DNA of 30,972 bases from Lingula anatina (taxonomy: Eukaryota; Brachiopoda; Lingulata; Lingulida; Lingulidae): contig NW_019774725.1 in assembly GCF_001039355.2 (NCBI RefSeq), forward strand, positions 502,834-533,805, written 5' to 3'. Position numbers and translations under genes: made by a program. The notes below the pieces were generated by a model. It searched no databases, was not told the origin of the DNA, and was given only the letters and a program-made list of their open reading frames with translations. Positions 20,331 through 30,560 of the stretch are shown here, one piece after another. How positions within the stretch are numbered: position 1 is the stretch's first letter; every line of letters begins with the position of its first letter.

Positions 20331-21679
20331 GTTAAAGTGTCCAAACATTTCGAAAATTGACCTCATTATAGCTCCTTGCATAGAAGCTGCTTGGTGCTAA
20401 GAATTCCATTTAGTCGAGTCGCCACTCCCATAGGGCCAATAGTCGAACCCTGCAATGTTCTTTCCTGTAAACTTTTTTTGCTGAAATGCATTCTTCAGGC
20501 CGAGAGAAGCAAAATTAGCTTGGTTGCTATTTCCGAGACCTTGAGCATTTTTCAATATGTCCGTCACTTTATGAGGAAAAATAGAAGAACGACCAGAAGT
20601 CGCCGGGTAAACTTTATTGATAGCATTTTTGAACTTGTATCCTATCAGGAGAGCACAACAGTACTAGTGAATACGCTTAAGCGCGTACCACTTAGCAAAA
20701 AACCAAAATGGCCGTCAAAACATTTGGTAGAAAATGATAAAAGCTGCAGAATTGGTTTGTTTTTTGCATATTTATTTCTATTAAAACCATATCCCCTTTT
20801 TATTTTTATGTTAATTATAATATTTTGTTATTCATGACCCGAAACTCTTGGAATAAGCTTGTCTGACTGTTCAATAACCCCCCCCCCCCCCAAGAGTCTT
20901 TTTGCTACCCTTGGGGTCCCATAGTCAAATACTTAGAATGTTATTCCCTGGTTTTTTAAAAATAATTTAACACTTTCGGGGTATAAAAGCCAATTTGATT
21001 TGGGCTTTCTTGGCAGTGGCTAGATATGGAACATTGATCAATTTTCAAAATTCAAGATGGCCGTCAATAATATAAAAAATATTATAATATTATTATATTA
21101 TAAATAAATAATTATGTAACATAGCAAAAAGTTGGGTTTCAAGTGCATGGTATTCCACATTTTAAATGACCGCTCAAACATGCCTAAAAAAAGGTAAAAA
21201 AAGCAGTTATATTACGTTTTAAACTGATAATTTGGCGTATAATAAAATATATCTAACCCTGTTATTTATTGACAATGTGTACTTGTAAGGTACAGTTATA
21301 CTAAGACTCTATAAAAGAGGATCATTGATAGGACTGACCACTGGCCATTACGTAAGTTCTCTTTTTAATACAGAAATTTTATCGAGGGCTAACAGGGGGT
21401 TCTGCAGGAATTTGGGCGCAGGGAGTCCAAAATGTTAATCTGCGGGACTCTTATACTACATGGAGTCCAAACAAGTCCGTTGGTGGGGATGGGGTCGGGA
21501 GGGGGTGAGTGTAATTTAACTTTTGTCAAAATATTAACCTTATTGTTTTTTTCGTTTTTGTTTTTATATTGATCATACCTTAATATTTTAATTTTATATT
21601 TTTATCATAACTTTTTCATTATGTACATAAAATTTAGCTTTAAAACTTCCCATTCTTTTTATTGAAATTGGCACGTGTC

Positions 21680-22220
21680 GTAGTGCCTCGATCAGCTGCT
21701 GCCTTGGCCATCGGACGGCCATAATATATATATGTAGTACCAGAAGTGTCAATCGGATTCATTTCCGGAAAATAGACAGGCAGGGGTAGAACATCCACCT
21801 TTGGGACTCCAGATAGACTTAGATCATTTGTGCCGAATGTGAACGGGTCTTGTCCTGTTGGGAAACGGTGACGTCAGTTTTCCACTGCATGAACGAGGTC
21901 ATGTGAGGTTGCAGGATCTGATCTATGTAGTGGCGAGCAGTTACTGGTATGTTGCCATCAACGACCACCATCAGCTGACCGCCAGCAAGCGTCGACGCAC
22001 AGTGGGGCTGCTGCTCCGGTTGTTGTGCCTGCCGGGTGCACGTGCTTTTTGTGCTGTAAGACTGGCATGGCGAAACTAGTCCCGTAGCTGATGTAACCTG
22101 GTGTAGCGATCCTGGTCTGGAGTTGACACTCTCTCGCCCTGGCTGCGGTATATCGCTAACAGAGTCTGGCATGTTGTGGCATTCAACCAGGTTCCTGATT
22201 GTGGGGTGGGAGCAGCCCAT
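21680..22220 (-). pseudogene. Decayed Tc1/mariner-like transposase with internal deletion
   Basis: Cut-and-paste transposase remains on the minus strand. The first part (22220 to about 22010) has a helix-turn-helix start, G-C-S-H-P-T-I-R-N-L-V-E, then after a frame slip P-D-Q-D-R-Y-T-R-L-H-Q-L-R-D and a second helix region with R-H-N-N-R and T-V-R-R-R-L, all typical of Tc1. It then jumps to the catalytic end: MVVVDGN, QILQPH, and Q-Q-D-K-T-R-S-H-S-A, matching the usual Q-Q-D-N-A-R-P-H (second Asp). After another slip comes VDVLPLPVYFPEMNPID, where the third acidic residue (Glu in N-P-I-E) is Asp. The first catalytic Asp region is deleted. It is not functional. Whether it once moved element A or merely inserted into it is unclear. 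Confidence 0.75.
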
Positions 22221-23330
22221 ACATTATAGCTCAAATCAGACTCCCCTCACACCCAGTGCCCAGAGATGTACGTTGTTCACATGATAGACATGGCATGATT
22301 CCGTTAACTGGACTAACAACATGGGTGGCCTTTTTTGGGCCTTTATAGGCCTCCAAAACCAATCATCAAAATGTGCAGATGCCCACTGAGTATTGCTCAA
22401 TGTGTATTTGGTCCAATTTTGCAAAAAGCTTACCCATGTGCAATGAACCATGGTAACATGACAACTCATCATTATCTTAACTACCCGAGCACTAAGTCAT
22501 CCATAAATACACAATGAATAATTACATCTACCCTACAAGTAGAAAAATGCATACATTACTATCTCAAAGCTTTCATTATCTGTAAGTATATATTGGCAAA
22601 AACAACATTTCGAATACATGATGTCGATGGGTAGCCCTCGCATATCCCCGTTCTATGTCACGTTGTCCAGAATAGCTGACCTCATGGGCCTTAACCTCTG
22701 GGTTTGTATACCCCTACTTGGATCTCGGTTATTTATAATAAAATTCATTGTTAAACAACAAAAATGCATTTACCCATAGCTGTTAAAATATTTAAAAAGT
22801 TTACAAAGATAGGATAAGAATAATCCAACCTGAAGAAAACGATTTGACGCCTTTTTTTATTTCAAAATGATTGAGTTTACACATACTCGAATGATATTAC
22901 CTTTCATTAATTTTTGATTTAGAATGAAAAACTAGTCAGGACTGAGATATTCGCAATCAATGTTTGTTTTGATCATAGAGCAGCATTGACGGACATATTG
23001 GTTTTCGTTTTTCGTATCATTTAACCTAAAAATATGTTTTATTGTGTGCTGTGTCTTGAACGCAGGTATATCGTTTTTCACTCTATATATGTATTTATAT
23101 TTGTTCCAGTTATAGTCTCTTTCAGTTAAAAGCCTTGTAGTTTTACAGTTGTTTCTTTGCCCTTCCATTATGTTTTGGAGGCCATTTTTTATTAAAATAA
23201 CTTGCAAACATTAAATAAATGATCGCACTCTGCATGGATATAAATATATATATATGCAATGATGAAAAATGGAGTGATACATTTTTTTTTTTTTATTTGA
23301 ATGTATGGCTCTCGCTATTCCCATAACAAA
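22221..23330. other. Remainder of the element A interior, nothing recognised
   Basis: AT-rich sequence between the Tc1-like remnant and the right arm. The minus-strand open frames 22472-22236 and 23207-22932 have no recognisable domains. A T run lies at about 23281-23294 and an AT dinucleotide stretch at about 23240-23256. Confidence 0.4.
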
Positions 23331-24149
23331 TTGACGGACATCTTGAATTTTGAAAAATTGTCAATATTTCGTAGGTATCAACTGGCAAATAAAGTCAAGC
23401 TTATAAGCTTCTCTAAGTTTTGTAACCCAGATGAAACAATTTCTTTTAAAAAAACTTGCAAGATATAACATAGCAAGCCTTGACTATGGGGCTCACCGGA
23501 GTGGCAAATGGACTCTCAGGAGATGGCACCGTCTGCCACCATCTGATTAATGTCAAATAAGCAGTTTCTGAGAGTTAAGGATCATGACTAACAAATTATC
23601 ATAATGGACATAAATAGAAAAGGCAGAAATGTTTTTAATAAGACTTAATTTGCAAAAAAAGCGAACTTATTTTGCAGCTGTTTTTACTTTCAGCCATATG
23701 TTTTGACGGCCATTTTGGCTTTTTTGCTATATGTAACGGGCTTATGTGTATTCACTAGTACTGTTATGCTCTCCTGATAGCTGTCAATAATGTTTACCCG
23801 GCGACTTCTGGTCGTTTTTCTATTTATCCTCATAAATTGACGGCCATATTGAAAAATGCTCAAGGTCTCGGAAATAGCAACCAAGCTAATTTTGCTTCTC
23901 TCGGCCTAAAGAATGCATTTTAGCGAAAAAAGTTTACAGGAAAAAACATTGCAGGTTTAGCGTTATTAGGCCAGTAAACGAGCATATTTTTCCCAATGAG
24001 GTTGGAAAAAATTGGTGACAAAGGTTTCTCAACTGATTCTGGTCCGTTGAAGGCCCAATATAACCCAAAAAATTTCCCCCATGAATCCCCCCATGGCAAA
24101 GTCCTGTTTTCAGCGAAAATCCAAAATGGCCGCCATTGAATGGGGTGGG

Positions 24150-24790
24150 TCACCTTGAAGTCCATATCTTGGGAACACAATGTCACAAAAACATGTTTAA
24201 AGTATCAATTCCTACTAAGTGAGGGATCCCAAATCTTTTGCAACCACTTTCAAGGTCACAGGAGGTCAAGGTCATGACCTAATCACAAGATCTTTACATT
24301 TTGCGAGCAAAAAAATGACTTGATGTCCATATATTGGTAACCTAATGTCACAAAAACATATTTTAGTCTTAACTATTATTGAATAATGCACTGCCAATCT
24401 TTTGCAAATTTATTCAGAGTCATTAGAGGTCAAGGTCATGACCATAATTTCAAGGACACTGCATTTTTTGAGCAGAAAATTCCCATATTATCTAAATCTT
24501 TGTAATTAGATGTCACAGAAGCATGTTTGAATATCATTTCCTACTAAGTGAGGTTCTGCGAAAAAATTTTAAATGCTTTCTAGGCCACCAGAGGTCAAGG
24601 TCATGACCTTATTTTCAAGGTCATGGCATTTTTAGCTTGAACAAAATGCCATCATGTCTATATTTTGATAACCCTATGTCACAGAAACATGTTTAAAGTA
24701 TCGATTCATACTAAGTTACATATTGCCGATCATTTGAAACTATTACTAGGATCACCACCGGTCAGGGTCATATCCTAAGCTTATAACAAG
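24150..24790. repeat. Left-arm tandem units (~164 bp) with AGGTCA palindromes
   Basis: The motif GGTCAAGGTCATGACC or a close variant starts at 24264, 24428, 24593 and 24760, giving spacings of 164, 165 and 167 bp. Each unit also has a form of ACATGTTTAAAGTAT and CTACTAAGTGAGG. Perfect AGGTCATGACCT occurs at 24269-24280 and 24598-24609. Units get more diverged toward the centre. Confidence 0.8.
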
Positions 24791-25960
24791 GTTGTCACAA
24801 CATTTAAGAAAAATTGATTTTACACTAATCAAAAACAACACAGGTGATTGTTTAAAGAATATTTCATTACAGAAAAGGCATCGGCACTACTGCATAGTAC
24901 TCATTTAAATCAATGACATTCGGTTTACAAGGCTTAAGGGTATACTGTACCCATTTCAAAATCACTAAGTGTTATACAGATATATGTTTAAATAAAGCTG
25001 TGTTTTACATTATACAGGAACTAAAAGTGAAAAAAAAAAAAAACATCAAGTACCTGAACCTTGTGTGAATATCCCACTATATGTCAGAACTACATTGTTC
25101 AAAACTTCCTATTCTATTGCAGGGAGGAGTCGAGCAATGCTTTGTGCTTTTTTCCCCCAAGATAAATTACATTTCTTCAAAAACTTCAGATACATGTGGG
25201 AGGCCTTTAAAGCTTAATTACATGATATAAACTTGTTTCATACTGGGCAAAGACAGCCTATTACACAATAACCATTGTAGCCTCACATACAGTGTAAGAC
25301 ATGTAAAAAAATGAAATATTCAAAATCTTATTACAGCATTCTGTAATACTGCAATGGGGGAATTAATTCATTTGGGTACATAAATATTTAGATAAAATAT
25401 TATGGAATTAGAAATGAGGACATTTTATATTGGCCACAGGCTGGGGGGGGGGGGAATATAACCAGGTGAAATGGCACCTTTTTATGCTATTTATCTTCTT
25501 GCCCAGAAGACAGGTTGCTACACCATTTGAACATCCGTAACCGTTTCTCTCTAGCTTTTAAAAACCATCAAATGTTGATTTCTCATTGATATACACTTCC
25601 AGTGCTTCTCTCAAATCTTCAAACTTACTAGCCACAAGTTTATCACAATTGCTAGCTGTGGGTCTCTATGCTAACAGTAGGTCTACATGTTGTTGTGGCA
25701 TAGCAGTGTTAGGTATGTGTCAAATAAAAGAGTCCCTTTCAGAGAAGAAATACATTTTCCTGGACAAATTCAAGGAGCAATTTGACTGCATGATAGACAG
25801 TGGTTAAAAGGCAAATGTGTCCTCTGCAGATAAGTTTGACTATTTACTTCAATGCAACTTGAGGATAAGGCAGTCTGCATTAATGCACAACATTCAATAA
25901 GCATTTATTACCACCTGATCAACTGATATTTGTTAGAAGGCTATTTCTACAAGATGAGCT

Positions 25961-26443
25961 TCAAACTGAAGGATACAAAGTTAGATCCTCGCCCACAGCT
26001 ACAGCTGTTTGTACGTCCCTTGTCCTTGGTGCTTTGACCATCAAATACAGGCCTGTAGCCAGTGGCATTCTGGGTAAAATTTTATCTAGGTACACAAATA
26101 TTTCTAGGTCCACTTTTTCAGAAAAAGCCCCCCTCCCCCCTTTCGAGACTGCTAGCTTGTTACAATGACTGTCGAATGAGATGCAGCAAAGTAAACCAAG
26201 GATGATGGTGAGAGCCTGTAGCCAGTTTCCTATCCTAACAGACCTGATAAAAACTTCCAGTTTGCGATCATGTCTCAGTACTAGTTCTCCAATCTGACAG
26301 GAGCTGGCATGATATGAAAACATATAACTACTTTTGACACAGATGAGCACACCAAAAAACAGCAGCTTCAAAGTTTGTCGACCAAAACATATTACACTTT
26401 CTAATAGAGAGTTCACTTGTGATGAACAAGTTCTCCTCAGCAA
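25961..26443 (-). CDS. Unrecognised open frame in the core of element B
   Basis: A 160-codon open frame on the minus strand; its first codon as listed is not an ATG. It contains LLESVICFGRQTLK, a stretch YMFSYHASSCQIGELVLRHD and R-S-V-R-I-G-N-W, which read like natural protein. The tail after S-K-G-G-R-G-A-F-S-E-K is less convincing and crosses a C-rich run (26130-26140). Downstream on the same strand (about 25650-25560) another frame gives KLVASKFEDLREALEVYINE before a stop. Both could be pieces of one degraded gene carried by element B. I do not recognise the family and assign no function. Confidence 0.3.
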   Translation of the reverse strand: MLRRTCSSQVNSLLESVICFGRQTLKLLFFGVLICVKSSYMFSYHASSCQIGELVLRHDRKLEVFIRSVRIGNWLQALTIILGLLCCISFDSHCNKLAVSKGGRGAFSEKVDLEIFVYLDKILPRMPLATGLYLMVKAPRTRDVQTAVAVGEDLTLYPSV

Positions 26444-27109
26444 GTGGCCTGCTGCTTATTTCAGAATCCCACTGCAGGACCAAGAATTGGGATATTTAGG
26501 AAAACAGATGCTGAAATGACGCTCAAAGGGGACCATCTACAAGTTTGTCTTCACACAAGACAAGTTACTAATTTTCCACTCAGCACATTAAAATATCCCA
26601 ATTAACCCCCGTATCGGCTTGCGACAGCATGCTCAGTAGGCTTGGGAGAGGGTATAGCTTTTAGACCTCACCCATCCATGATGGAGCAGAGTCGGAGCTA
26701 TAGGTATTGAATCAACCATTAAGAATCAACACATTTTACCATTGGCAATTCAGTAATGGCTAGCCTTTGGTTGTCATAAAAGCAACCAAACAAAGATACT
26801 GATTAAATGGGCAAATAAATGTGCTTTATCCACTATCTCCTCTCTACAATGGCACACAGATACTCCAAAGTAGATCATACATACAAAGGTGGGACAAGAA
26901 GGCTTTAGGTCAATCATTGGGCAGACAAGAAGAGAGCTTATGCCAGTAGTACCTGTATTAAAATGAAGTATTTACATCAAACAACAATGGGCTCAGGTCG
27001 CTCTTTAAAATGTAACATTTGTCATAAAGAATGGAAATGCATATTTTGCTCTTAAACAATCTTATGTGTTGTACTTAGATCACCCTAGAATCAAATGTTC
27101 ATTAAATTT

Positions 27110-28090
27110 CATGATGACCTTGCAATGAGGTCAAGCCTGTACCTCCTAGATTTTGGAAATAGTTGCAAATGATAAACAGGACCCCATTTACAAGGCATTA
27201 TTAACACGCTAAACACGTTTCTGTAACATTTGGTAATTGAGAAATTATGGAATTTTGCTTGAAAATCTCACGACCTTGTAATTAGCGGTCATAACCTTAA
27301 CCTCTGGTGACCTTTAAATTAGTTGCAATTGATTGTTGACTTCTCATTTAGTAGGAATTGATACATTAAACATGCATGTTTTAGTGACATACGGTTACCA
27401 AGTTATAGATAATATGATATAATTCACTTGGAAAATACCATGCCCTTGAAATTATTTCATAATCTTGGCCTCTGGTGACCTTGAAAATAGTTGCAAGTGT
27501 TTGGCAGTGTCCCACTTGGTTGATATTGTTTCTTATAACATGTTTCTATGACAATGGGGGAACTGTCATATAGACATTATGGGTTTTTTGCTCCAAAAAT
27601 GCTTTGACCTTGTAATAAGGTCATGACCTTGACCTCCAGTGACCTTGAGACTAGTTGAAAAAGATTGGGGAGCACTCACTTAGTAGGAGTTGATACTTAA
27701 AACATGTTTCTGTGACATTGGGAAACTGTCATATAGACATTACGGGTTTTTTTTTCCTCCAAAAATACTTTGACCGTGTAATAAGGTCATGACCTTGACC
27801 TCCAGTGACTTTGAGACTAGTTGCAAAAGATTGGGGATCACTCACTTAATAGGAGTTGATACTTAAAACATGTTTCTGTTACATTGGGAAACTGTCATAT
27901 AGACATTATGGGTTTTTTCCTCCAAAAATGCCTTGACCTTGTAATAAGGTCATGACCTTGACCTCCATTGACCTTGAGACTAGTTGCAAAAGATTGGGGA
28001 TCCCTCACTTAGTAGGAGTTGATACTTAAAACATGTTTCTGTGACATTGGGTTCCCAAGTTATGGATTTCAATTCCACCCACCCCATTCA
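27110..28090. repeat. Right-arm tandem units (~164 bp) with AGGTCA palindromes
   Basis: Inverted relative to the left arm. Perfect AGGTCATGACCT at 27618-27629, 27784-27795 and 27947-27958 (spacings 166 and 163 bp), with three older, diverged units at about 27125, 27290 and 27455. The outer three units are almost identical, which points to recent unit amplification or gene conversion within the arm. Confidence 0.8.
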
Positions 28091-28266
28091 ATAGCGGCCA
28101 TTTTGGATTTTTGTGGAAAATGATACTTTGCCATGGGGGGATTCATGGGGGAAATTTTTGGGGCTATATTGGGCCTTCAACGGACCAGAATCAGTTGAGA
28201 AACCTTTGTCACCAATTTTTTCCAACCTAAGTTGTTTATTGACTGGCCTATATGGCTACTCGACTA

Positions 28267-29040
28267 ATTTTAATACATGAATCAAAAAATTACTAAAATA
28301 AAAAAAGGAAATTTATTCTTAGTAGTTATATGTATTACATTGTTTTACCTTTAACCAGGACTTCTCTTTAACTGCACATGAAAATTATTTGGTTTTATCA
28401 CTTTTCCACAAAAACTTGCCTTTAACCGACACAATGGAGGAAGATGTGGTGAATAAATTTAAAGATGTGGTGATTAAATGTAATCAGCTTATATTGAGGT
28501 TTCTTGCATATTGTATATAATGGTACGTTTAAGAGAAAATCGCCCCGCGTTTTTTAAGAAAATCACTGAATTTGCTGTTCTTAATTGCATTAACTAAAAT
28601 TGACCTTCCTAAGATTTAAAAAGCATTTTTCAATAACATTTTTATATGTGGACATGACTCATGGTCCTTACGCCACGTCTCAATGACACGAGATCAGCTG
28701 ATTATAGGGACGTTCGGCCAGGAAAACCACTTATCACACTGCACTGTGTCCTTGCCACTGATTAGTGCTGATTATATTGTAATACTGTCAGAAAAAGTCC
28801 CTCTGTTGCGTTAGGCGGACATGAATAGTAGAGGTAGGCATACACGCTATTTAACCCATGTAATTAATCAGTACATCTTAATTAGTAGGCTTGTTAAGGA
28901 CCAAAAGCGTTATATCGTAGTTGCCTCATTTTGTCTTCTGCTTCTCCGCTACACGGAAAGTTTACTGAAAAAAGAAGGATGTTCACTGCTGTTCTGTTTG
29001 CGCACAAATATATTTATAGTTAATTATATATATATAATGT
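28267..29040. other. Non-coding stretch between element A and the CR1-like remnant
   Basis: AT-rich sequence starting with the possible ATT target duplicate of element A. No gene, RNA or repeat family recognised. A plus-strand open frame 28821-29126 runs into the antisense of the retroelement and is probably a shadow. Confidence 0.4.
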
Positions 29041-29676
29041 CTAAGTTGTTCCGAGCAGGAGTGAGCATATCTGTGGAGTGGCTACCAGGCACTGGGATAC
29101 CGTGTGTGTTATCATTTTTGATATAATCTGGGAGTGTACCAGTTCCAGCGTTAAAATCACCCATGAGGCATATCATGCCATTTGATTGATACTGAGCTAT
29201 TTTTTTTCAAGGGTGTCAAATGCAGCTTCATCAAATCTCCCATTCTTTGGTTTAATACAATTTGCTTAATATTAGTATACTGCGCACACGAATAAGTTTT
29301 TTGGGAGACCAAAACACTGACCTGGTAGCCTTATCCATAAGGTATTCTCACTTTTGCTAGACATAACATGAAGAGCACCACTGAATTGTTTTCTGTAATA
29401 TATGACTATACCGCCAGATGGGCGTCCTTTTGTTTTCTTTTTTGTTTTTAAATTGTAGAAGTGGCCATGTGTTCCACTAAGTAGGACCATTTTCGATCTC
29501 AGGGTGCTAAAAGTTTCTACACAAATGAAAATATAAAAGTTTTCGACCATCTCAACAAAGTTTTCATCATTAAGTTGCTTTGCTAATCCTCTACTATTTC
29601 TCATACCGATGCGTAACATGTTTCTGTGTAAGTATTGATATATCTTTAAAAAACATAGAAAATAAAAACTATCCAC
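29041..29676 (-). pseudogene. CR1-like non-LTR retrotransposon ORF2, endonuclease part only
   Basis: Minus-strand remains of an exonuclease-endonuclease-phosphatase type (APE-like) endonuclease that nicks target DNA for LINE insertion. From about 29600 the frame gives N-S-R-G-L-A-K-Q-L-N-D and V-E-T-F, an altered form of the usual N-terminal start and catalytic Glu block. K-G-R-P-S-G-G-I-V-I-Y follows, the common R-x-G-G-V/I block, ending VCAVY-stop at 29272. After a frame slip it continues P-K-N-G-R-F-D-E-A-A-F-D, then L-M-G-D-F-N-A-G-T-G (GDFN catalytic Asp and Asn) and a D-Y-I segment, fading near 29041. The reverse transcriptase that should follow is absent. It lies downstream of its ORF1 remnant at 30068-30560. 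Confidence 0.78.
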
Positions 29677-30067
29677 ACTACTTCAATGAGCTCAGTGCTA
29701 TACTAGCAATTAATCAGGGAGAAATATTATTATTCTTTTTGTCGAGGTCACTTACTAGTGGTGGTTTTCAGTATTCACTTAAAGCATTAAGTTGGTCACT
29801 TAAAGCTTTCAATAAAAAAGTTCAGCTTCATCTTAATTAATCAACACATCCTTATTCGACTTATGGATTATATGTAGTGATTTTACAGACACTTTCCTTA
29901 TGTTATTTTCAGAAGGAAACTAATTGGTAAATATAACCATTGTGTATATTTAGAATATAAGTAGAAAGCTATAGTGAGAATGTTTTCAATAACTTAACTA
30001 TTTCATTTTATAGGTTGTGACTATTAGTCTTTCTTTCAATGTAATGAATGCTAATAATGAGTATTAC

Positions 30068-30560
30068 TTACATATGGCATCCACTGGATATTTGAAGTTC
30101 TTTATTGTACTTGTGAGTGATCAAATAACTAGCCTTGGAAAAGAATAGCCTTAGCTTATGCTCTAGTTTGATTAAGCAGTCTCTCAGCATTTTAAGTTTA
30201 TTACCAATATTTGTATCCTTCTGTGGCACTGGCTCTGGCTGATGAATGTCATAGTTACGCCGATGTTGGTGTACATGATGGGCAGGAAAGGTACGGCGAG
30301 GTGTGTGTCTGGCAGCTTTTTTGATGTTGCGAGCAAGCGATATTGTCCTTTTAACGTTCAGGTGAATTCCATCATGGCTAAACAGCATCCGCTGATGTCT
30401 GTGTTCTGGATGTAGGTAACATTTTCCAATGATTGACAATATCTTTGGGTGAGAGTGTTTGTTTCCTGAGCTTTTTTGTTGAATGACCAGTTACCCCACC
30501 GAGGCAGTATGTTGCTGACTATAATTTCAATGTCAGGATATTTCAGCTTTCCGAACTACC
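30068..30560 (-). pseudogene. CR1-like non-LTR retrotransposon ORF1, SGNH-esterase domain fragment
   Basis: The minus strand reads P-D-I-E-I-I-V-S-N-I-L-P-R-W-G-N-W-S-F-N-K-K (about 30540-30470). After a frame slip near 30430 comes LFSHDGIHLNVK and I-S-L-A-R-N-I-K. The DGIH box supplies the Asp and His of an SGNH-type lipase/esterase triad, and S-x-I-L-P-R is the usual preceding strand. CR1-clade elements are known to carry such an esterase in ORF1, and the endonuclease of ORF2 follows on the same strand, so this is most likely the 5' half of one element. The N-terminal Ser block is not seen. It ends with a stop at 30068; frame slips make it non-functional. Confidence 0.68.

Larger units (their letters stand above)
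23973..28244. mobile_element. Element B: foldback-type element with arms of tandem repeats
   Basis: It lies between two GGCC tetranucleotides (23969-23972 and 28245-28248). Ends are AGT...ACT. From 23999 and 28228 inwards the arms match closely as inverted repeats for about 270 bp, sharing AGGTTGGAAAAAATTGG, the CCCCCATGAATCC block and AAAATGGCCGC. Further in, both arms break into tandem units of about 164 bp: at least four in the left arm (to about 24780) and about six in the right arm (from about 27110). The middle (24790-27100) has weak, unrecognised coding remnants. No transposase was identified, so the class and autonomy are unknown. Sequence flanking it rejoins to an uninterrupted copy in the left arm of element A. 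Confidence 0.7.
20411..28266. mobile_element. Element A: long-inverted-repeat transposon, right arm split by element B
   Basis: Left arm 20411-21067 is a diverged inverted copy of 23331-23972 plus 28245-28266. Outer ends are TAGTCGAG and CTCGACTA, flanked by ATT on both sides (20408-20410 and 28267-28269), a possible 3-bp target duplication. Landmarks match in order: CATTGCAGG next to the outer end, CGAGACCTTGAGCAT, the ACTTCTGG/CGGCGAC block, CCCCATAGTCAA/CCCATAGTCAA, and the inner end TTGACGGACATCTTGAA against CAAGATGGCCGTCAA. Six variants of TTGACGGCCAT lie in the arms, three per arm in opposite orientation. The 2.3-kb middle carries a decayed Tc1-like transposase. Open frames at 20376-20837 (+) and 23884-23690 (-) are the same arm read twice, not genes. 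Arm divergence shows this is old. Confidence 0.65.

Noticed and set aside
20430-20450. TCGAACCCTGC as a tRNA T-arm
   Set aside because: No matching acceptor, D or anticodon arms nearby; it is part of the element A arm and recurs in the other arm.
20376-20837. Plus-strand 153-codon open frame, with a similar minus-strand one at 23884-23690
   Set aside because: They are the two inverted arms of element A read in the same sense; similarity reflects the repeat. There is an 18-nt indel between them and no known domain.
24264-24775. Regularly spaced repeats as a CRISPR array
   Set aside because: Units are about 164 bp with no short conserved repeat/unique spacer pattern, and the genome is clearly animal.
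28821-29126. Plus-strand 101-codon open frame
   Set aside because: Its second half is antisense to the LINE endonuclease and its first half has no recognisable content.
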